This document shows, one piece after another, positions 17,901 to 18,656 of a stretch of DNA of 18,656 nt; the first letter of the stretch is position 1, and every line of letters begins with the position of its first letter. Origin of the DNA: Anaerolineae bacterium (lineage in GTDB: Bacteria > Chloroflexota > Anaerolineae > JAFGEY01); contig JAFGIE010000269.1 in NCBI GenBank assembly GCA_016929775.1, forward strand, positions 1-18,656, in the 5' to 3' direction. The translations under genes were made by a program, and so were the position numbers. The notes below the pieces were generated by a model. The model did no database searches, was not told the origin of the DNA, and saw only the letters and a program-made list of their open reading frames with translations.

Positions 17901-18181
17901 TCATAGATCAGTCCCTCGGGCAGCGCGATCGGGAGCGGGATCGCCGGCGCCTCTGCACGGGCAGGAGGTGCACCTTCGGCGACGGGCGCTGCTGCAGCCT
18001 GTGGGGCGGGCAGAGCGCCCTGCGTGGGGGCAGCGAGTGGGGCGGGTGACGCGACCGCGCCAGGCGGAGTGGGGCCCCATGCCTGCACCACGAGTGGACT
18101 GGCGGGCAGGGCGATGCTCGCGACGACGACGTAGGTCACGAACTGGTACAGGGTGCGTTGCCAGCGGCTCCATCTCGCCAT
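5987..18181 (-). CDS. Giant exported RHS/YD-repeat protein with twin propellers and CARDB-like domains
   Basis: This is one open frame of 4064 residues. Residues 1-34 are a Sec signal peptide (RWSRWQR, then a hydrophobic core, likely cleavage after VQA). Residues 35-75 are an Ala/Pro linker. About 75-230 resembles the N-terminal module of RHS proteins, then about thirty YD repeats run to GRFLTRDP (1071-1078) and the core-ending VDPFGM (1099-1104). After that come a module with six Cys and a hydrophobic stretch (1105-1246), a Lys/Pro linker (about 1247-1285), a GATase1-like domain (about 1287-1490), Ig/CARDB-like domains (to about 2165), 14 propeller blades (2175-2909), more Ig/CARDB domains, including a typical CARDB near 3837-3940, and the tail IYLPLVVRDD. 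The start follows GGAGGG by 8 nt. The protein should be secreted and surface-associated. Its role, whether adhesion, sensing or contact-dependent delivery, cannot be decided. No recognised toxin domain is seen. Confidence 0.9.
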   Translation of the reverse strand: MARWSRWQRTLYQFVTYVVVASIALPASPLVVQAWGPTPPGAVASPAPLAAPTQGALPAPQAAAAPVAEGAPPARAEAPAIPLPIALPEGLIYDTFDGSLSLSRDEFHLPHGKLALSFARTWSSETGWSHNWNIFYSEQKQFWSAGQTTIAFVAGVIVQFGPNRSIAFSSVGDGTFSGPTGYALTRIGSIYPSYTMRTPDGILYHFDDPSHLHVTKIETTGGQFLTFAYDAPAAPGKASAIRDTYGRSLTLTYDARSRLTAVTEDNGSTSRSASYTYDGSDQLVTATDAGGGVTRYGYQDGVLTSITNPGGAVTTIQYRTLIANDRLRYESDRRRASQVTTASSTYHFSYQLIGTNEDLPAVTDITTVRQVGATGERTTTYEYVSGLLERVIDPAGGELRLDWSPGGELVSIADAQGHATTYAYDEQGHRTAVTDPLGQTTHYTYDPVHGQIASVTDPNGHVTRYTYDALGNLLTQTDPLSNTIRYEWRGDLLIKVTDPVSRTTSFGYGAFDYPEVVTDSLGHTWHIAYDATGNPLTVTDANGAVTRYAYDAMGRVIAITDPLSQTYALEYSALGALVRITDPSGAAARYQYDAAGRRTVVIDPQGGRTAVTYDELGNVTAVTDPAGHTVRYEYDALGLLTRETDALGQSVTYTYDPAGNLATRTDAQGRTVTYTYDAANRLVGIDYPSSPDVTRTYDGAGRLTGEANGAVDLTYSYDAADRLTEVQIAPLAKTIAYSYDGSGRRASMTDPDGGVTTYTYDPAGQLIALTDPLNQTTAFTRDAGGRVTGQTFPNGASIQATLDAIDQVRSVTYRTSGGALLLSRAYTYDRSGNRLSVVDRDGALTTYEYDALDQLIRVTYSDDSATAYAYDAAGNRTTHTSDGEDTAYTYDAANRLLSVDGATYTYNADGGRSTVVDASGTVTYTYNEDHLLTAMQLPSGETVTYSYYPDGRRLSRTDASGTTYFVYDQANVLLEMDAGGNTLARYTSRDVDRWIAQDRGGETTYYLPDAQGSTIGLLDSAGNLAVTYAYEPFGALRAQTGSAANAYLYAGRRYEDGLYYNRARMYDPIAGRFLTRDPAGMPDGPNRYLYALNNPVTLVDPFGMACGEPTSFGDCHSACMKTLNPPPLQVINLTFGMLGTAASRKAVDLGNKILAASTSKDWLAAAYKPKEPWWSSGLSALAGTLGTVLSQGGKGILKVLGGGVVAGPAAVVGAFLAGWGAGTFVGCALSCKLDSSGYDFAINCDDRKPKPKPKDPPKPPNKPGGDHPDENASAASPYLAASASPVYRDQPYVGVLWRGYASEAGALINQAGEMYLPVDADLGPELADTLPVLVIPSGGLYGLSGSSSFRARLAGYVARGGTILSYAQQHGTHFTALPAPAGGDRLGGYGWREDNSCFSTSLYLSNYHPVVSGLTKPTLDAHVDGYFSTLPAGATELLNRMKNGQPGLVVYPYPAPGEGGYVLATAIYDDWGAGNAQSSHDALVLTRDMLSWAYDPAETLPEMGPGAALSLAVTVLNAAAQDASSIEWTVRRPDRTTAHTQTAPLSIPAGGSATPDLSWTLPADAQLGIWWVEYTLRDAAGQAIQRRAVGRRFIVSDPSPITGPGRDLLFSITSPEERYARGTEGTFTFHVYNHSPTPRTVEVRYGLPHHTWESRDSSYGGYDQLHQTLSVPAATGSPAEATFVYTATMFTVDRLWASLWEGEVWRDQAHFAVYSAPSPILSVTPQTEGVYTPGTSVVVTTTLRNLESAPFDGDLGVQVTDPGGLLLYEDSARVAVPAMGAAAHVVTYSLPLDAPVGMYGVRAEAYGDELAGVGVTHFEAQSARLRISVAEPPVYLPDAGSPVTFTLENIGIEDVSTGVLTVTLEDPDATVVYSESQPFALPAGEATELHYAVVANNRYGTYHLAYQASYNARSTSGSLDIPFASIVQVPASTARNRAGYPALLSVRVTNSGRFEQALDVRLHAPDAGYDQVHALDGLSPGEVATDTHTVPLPSGIAAGSHPFTVTVRLSSGSSMESVHAFPVPPSQLAFSVPPTATAGSAIALTLSNVGGAATGAAYDLRVRDGVVFDAIAGTLAGIEVDATEAITYTLNAAAVSGIYFVLGDLTDTTTGAGLHVYEPLEVSGVEAEMTAHTDQESYLAGDPIVAAAHITGTGVPLSGATLTLQVLSPLTQEQWVTHREGDHGLRSNQIVALAVDQENRKWFAFDWYGTSILDDGGTPTDPSDDGWHMVFGTDETSIGPVDTLVFDDAGRAWYATDGGARVLDYGPDLYDASDDVVQRFHSGDGMLHTYANDLAFEGSSLVWVANGSAYYNGGINVLDHKGTLADKEDDDWASYALADAGVNVQDIRGWSVAVDPAGRKWFGFYGIVAVLDDGGDPFDKVGDTWQVFSTTHGLTSGRVADIQIDAQGRKWFLGSGGVSVLDDGGDPFDDGTGDRWASFTSTDHPSLSTTNGLAFDADGSVWIATGSGALHLDYGGDPFDGSGHTWTVHTQADGLVHDGLCGVAIDQGEYPWFGTCTYGASALDDGGTPSVKGDDTWQSYVASDEELVDNNVLSIAIDPLGRKWFGGERTRTYRRAGGISVLDDGGTPLDRSDDAWQTFTQADGLFLISVKAIAVHPNGVKWFAVEDYVGTSSYTHAHGVAALNDGGTLFDKGDDQWQSYTSADYATLSNQAYTVEVGPEGLIWIGTSYGLVVLDPGDLMDKGDDQWGTLDVIDGPGMGGIRDIAFDDQGRMWLACVSGRVSVLDTHGTPFDNSDDDLATYITTYPDEEDWESWENPYAIAIDGNGLKWVGKEDGLWAFDDAGTPFDGTDDAWGYWSTKIFSDLHAAKALVIDEEGRKWVGAAGRGLLVLDDGGTPLDPADDTWREIGLGPEIGDTEIMGALRDADGSLWFATHGAGASVRVLQAGALWETQIPVDVPVGATQVITPVAPIAETGKLYLYAELASTTGQRIARDKRAFYIYDAEVRLAIETDLEIYRPGQPIALTGQVANDSSAALVGQTLIVTQDGVEILNQALPEIPSGGSHPFSVNTTAPGSPGSTSFEASVGAVRVLDAVDVAAPDVHASVDGPALVGSQAFTLTVTLDNAGAIDALVYVEMGGAIETLTIPAGETRYAQHAFQVSGDAVLGVVLSGDLVETLQHAVAFGEDAAMVYAPAALYCAGLREIPYVVTNTGQTEVAFSAQVTLSHDTRSPEVTQLDVYLPISGTVGGSTTYDLAAGAYLLSWTHAYGSGQADFAVGEPDRATVEAVAGPAAGGTAPLTATVTNVGCAPYEGSLALSARSDAGPFYSAEQPVSVAVGESAAYVLDVNTTDLAPGVYTATLALLNLNGTQVHTATVTGTIPGPELAVTALPTQTVLHVDETADFVFAVSNAGEAGDQAHLTFTLGDMEDETQVKWLDAGSSAVFTYSTYIPRDLPAGETLATYALTGTLDPAGARGEMVLVVQGISLTVEAGHDRPAYREGETATVALTVTNAGPIDTGELAAVVAYNEVTQTQAISLTPGAQARLDYTVTAAFNGDPRLFYGIYFAESDRSIVLNTLYLPQLQPAVTLLTDKQVYRPGDTVHATIVTTLTQGTLSVSAPGYAGQAPIVNGGTFAFALPDPLERGTYGISYTTSDSGSAEDGRLRVAPFDVDGPVVFVQEAILEHVPSAPGDLAVLALIVSADRALDVTQSAWLELPDGGTTSPCDQAVHLAPTAGNRLTVTVPLTDAQMGLYVLSWALVQSGTAGDLILATGGEAFDAGPAVLNRVTTDRASYPLADQPVRASLDIYSASGGSVQALLTLDDGPTTAQALTLVEGLQTIPLTLTSPIPPGRRVLTATLTAGGLQAQARTTFDYGADLADLRPSALWVEAGGTVTRSVIARVYNDGATAAAPTNAHFYVGDPAAGGAWIDSVAVPALDPGQEVEIAGVWNIAGKGGEHTLYVVLDPVVEFDVGNNTARGAVVLPRLDAELLISPSVIQAGEEAAVWVGLQNLQAAQVLPVTATVEIRSSHGDVVYRHSWTVTLDPGEKRWLNDAWVTGSGTPSGLYVAVLEAWDSAGAYLLSSVSPSIGQVDRHYIYLPLVVRDD
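9455..11659 (-). repeat. Fourteen beta-propeller (Reg_prop-like) repeats inside the giant protein
   Basis: Residues 2175-2909 hold fourteen units of about 52 residues. The consensus runs roughly QxYTxxDGL, then IAxDxxGxKWFG, then GxxVLDDGGTPxDxxDDxW. The units match the two-component regulator propeller family found in the periplasmic part of hybrid sensor kinases, where 14 repeats fold as two seven-bladed propellers. Units 2, 3, 6, 10 and 14 depart most from the acidic loop. The DDGGTPxDxxDD loops could bind calcium. No Y_Y_Y domain, histidine kinase or membrane segment follows. Confidence 0.85.
14870..17505 (-). repeat. RHS/YD repeat region of the giant protein
   Basis: About thirty degenerate units of the form YxYDaxGrlxxvtDpxGxxtx occupy roughly residues 227-1104. 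The last part, from YLPDAQGSTIGLLD to GRFLTRDP and DPFGM, is the conserved RHS core-associated domain. In studied members such repeats wind into a hollow shell around the following segment, and the protein is self-cleaved just after the DPxG motif. Whether that happens here is unknown. Confidence 0.9.
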
Positions 18182-18450
18182 GGTGTCATCCCTCCACTGC
18201 GTACGCGCGACGGCTCACACTCTCCGCCACGAGCGACTAGGAACGGGATCGATCGTATCGCGTTGAGGTCAGCCTGCAGGTACTGGTGATCCACCGGATC
18301 GCGCTCGCGTATGATGCGAGCATTCAGGGGGTTCGTCTCAGGCGTGCGCCTGGGCGCGAGGGAGGAAGGTGCTCCCGCCTGAGTGCACCCGTCAGCGCAG
18401 GCCTGACGACGGATCAGGTCAACTGGCGTGCTTCTGACGGGTTGGACGAT
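18182..18450 (-). promoter_or_regulatory. Long structured 5' leader of the giant gene
   Basis: About 270 nt separate the predicted transcript start from the ATG, and no gene is seen here. In the transcript, CCCGTCAG (18441-18434) can pair exactly with CTGACGGG (18395-18388). GGTGC and GCACC (18389-18385 with 18372-18368) can form a hairpin that competes with the 8-bp pairing CTCAGGCG/CGCCTGAG (18383-18376 with 18344-18337). GCTCGC/GCGAGC (18321-18316 with 18308-18303) form a further stem with a 7-nt loop. Near the start, GGAGGG precedes the ATG by 8 nt. I could not match the leader to a known riboswitch class. Confidence 0.4.
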
Positions 18451-18457
18451 GGGTGAC

Positions 18458-18486
18458 ACTATACGGCGATCGCGGCGTTTTGTCAA
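18458..18486 (-). promoter_or_regulatory. Consensus sigma-70 promoter of the giant gene
   Basis: Read on the minus strand, TTGACA (18486-18481) and TATAGT (18463-18458) are separated by exactly 17 nt. The predicted start is near 18450. The match to the housekeeping sigma consensus is nearly perfect and lies in an AT-rich pocket, so the gene is likely well transcribed unless the leader intervenes. Confidence 0.8.
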
Positions 18487-18511
18487 ATCGCGCCCCGGCG
18501 GCGAAGGCCTT

Positions 18512-18537
18512 CGTCCCTCCGCTCCTGCGGGGGGACG
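18512..18537. repeat. Palindromic hairpin repeat, copy C
   Basis: The arms CGTCCCTCCGC (18512-18522) and GCGGGGGGACG (18527-18537) are identical to those of copies A and B, with a 4-nt loop TCCT instead of TCT. The orientation is the same as copies A and B. It lies upstream of the giant gene's promoter. Confidence 0.8.
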
Positions 18538-18555
18538 TCAGGGCGCAGACGCGCT

Positions 18556-18580
18556 CGTCCCTCCGCTCCGCGGGGGGACG
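18556..18580. repeat. Palindromic hairpin repeat, copy D
   Basis: The same two 11-nt arms are at 18556-18566 and 18570-18580, with loop TCC. It is 18 nt beyond copy C. The changed loop against conserved arms suggests the stem matters or that the element spreads as a unit. Confidence 0.8.
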
Positions 18581-18602
18581 CCAGGTCCCGACGCTACGGA
18601 CC

Positions 18603-18619
18603 GCCGGCGTCTCGCCGGC
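18603..18619. repeat. GCCGGCG inverted repeat beside the hairpin repeats
   Basis: GCCGGCG (18603-18609) and CGCCGGC (18613-18619) are exact complements around the loop TCT, the same 3-nt loop as hairpin copies A and B. It lies between copy D and the degenerate copy E and may belong to the same group of mobile or regulatory hairpins. Confidence 0.5.
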
Positions 18620-18624
18620 ATGCC

Positions 18625-18648
18625 TTCTACGCTCTGCGGGGGGACGGG
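18625..18648. repeat. Degenerate hairpin repeat, copy E
   Basis: The loop and right arm (CTCTGCGGGGGGACG, ending at 18645) are intact, but the left arm has diverged, so the full stem cannot form. It reaches almost to the window edge, and further copies may lie beyond. Confidence 0.6.
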
Positions 18649-18656
18649 AAGCACAG

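Noticed and set aside
18303..18441. Known riboswitch (TPP or cobalamin) or SRP-like RNA in the leader
   Set aside because: Short fragments such as GACCTGATC and GGAGGAAGG recall those families, but the conserved cores and order are missing.
1..18656. tRNA or rRNA genes, insertion sequences
   Set aside because: No cloverleaf, rRNA core or transposase coding sequence was seen on either strand.

Overview
The window is GC-rich bacterial DNA carrying six genes. It looks chromosomal and probably comes from a member of the Chloroflexota. That placement is an inference. It rests on the giant exported protein ending in an IYLPLVVRDD tail, a C-terminal signature I associate with surface proteins of that phylum, and on its beta-propeller repeats of the DDGGTP type, which I also associate with that group. 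Nothing in the window fixes the species.

Left part (1-3353, + strand): a small housekeeping cluster. A near-consensus sigma-70 promoter (95-123) and a perfect 22-bp palindrome at the predicted transcript start precede an Mrp/ApbC-type Fe-S cluster carrier ATPase with an N-terminal MIP18/DUF59 domain. Next come a 104-residue protein of unknown function, a lipoate-protein ligase A, and a single-domain universal stress protein. All four are co-directional with short gaps (25, 96 and 115 nt) and each has a visible Shine-Dalgarno sequence. Fe-S delivery and lipoylation are linked because lipoyl synthase is an Fe-S enzyme, so the first genes may form a cofactor operon. No synthase gene is present here.

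Middle (3383-5986, - strand): a 778-residue protein that resembles the exo-rhamnogalacturonan lyase family (PcRGLX/YetA-like), convergent with the stress-protein gene. Upstream of it lies a 267-nt spacer packed with a GC-rich hairpin repeat and a 22-nt tandem repeat.

Right part (5987-18656, - strand): one uninterrupted 12.2-kb gene for a 4064-residue exported protein. In order it has a Sec signal peptide, an RHS/YD-repeat shell ending in the DPFGM core motif, a Cys-containing hydrophobic module, a Lys/Pro linker, a GATase1-like domain, Ig/CARDB-like beta domains, 14 propeller blades (enough for two seven-bladed propellers), about 1100 further residues of Ig/CARDB domains, and the IYLPLVVRDD tail. 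It has its own textbook promoter (TTGACA-17-TATAGT) and a roughly 270-nt leader containing several complementary segments, some mutually exclusive. More copies of the hairpin repeat lie upstream of it, so the repeat family flanks the giant gene on both sides in the same orientation.

The most unusual item is the architecture of the giant RHS protein. An RHS shell normally ends in a short variable toxin. Here it continues for about 2960 residues of sensor-like and adhesion-like domains.
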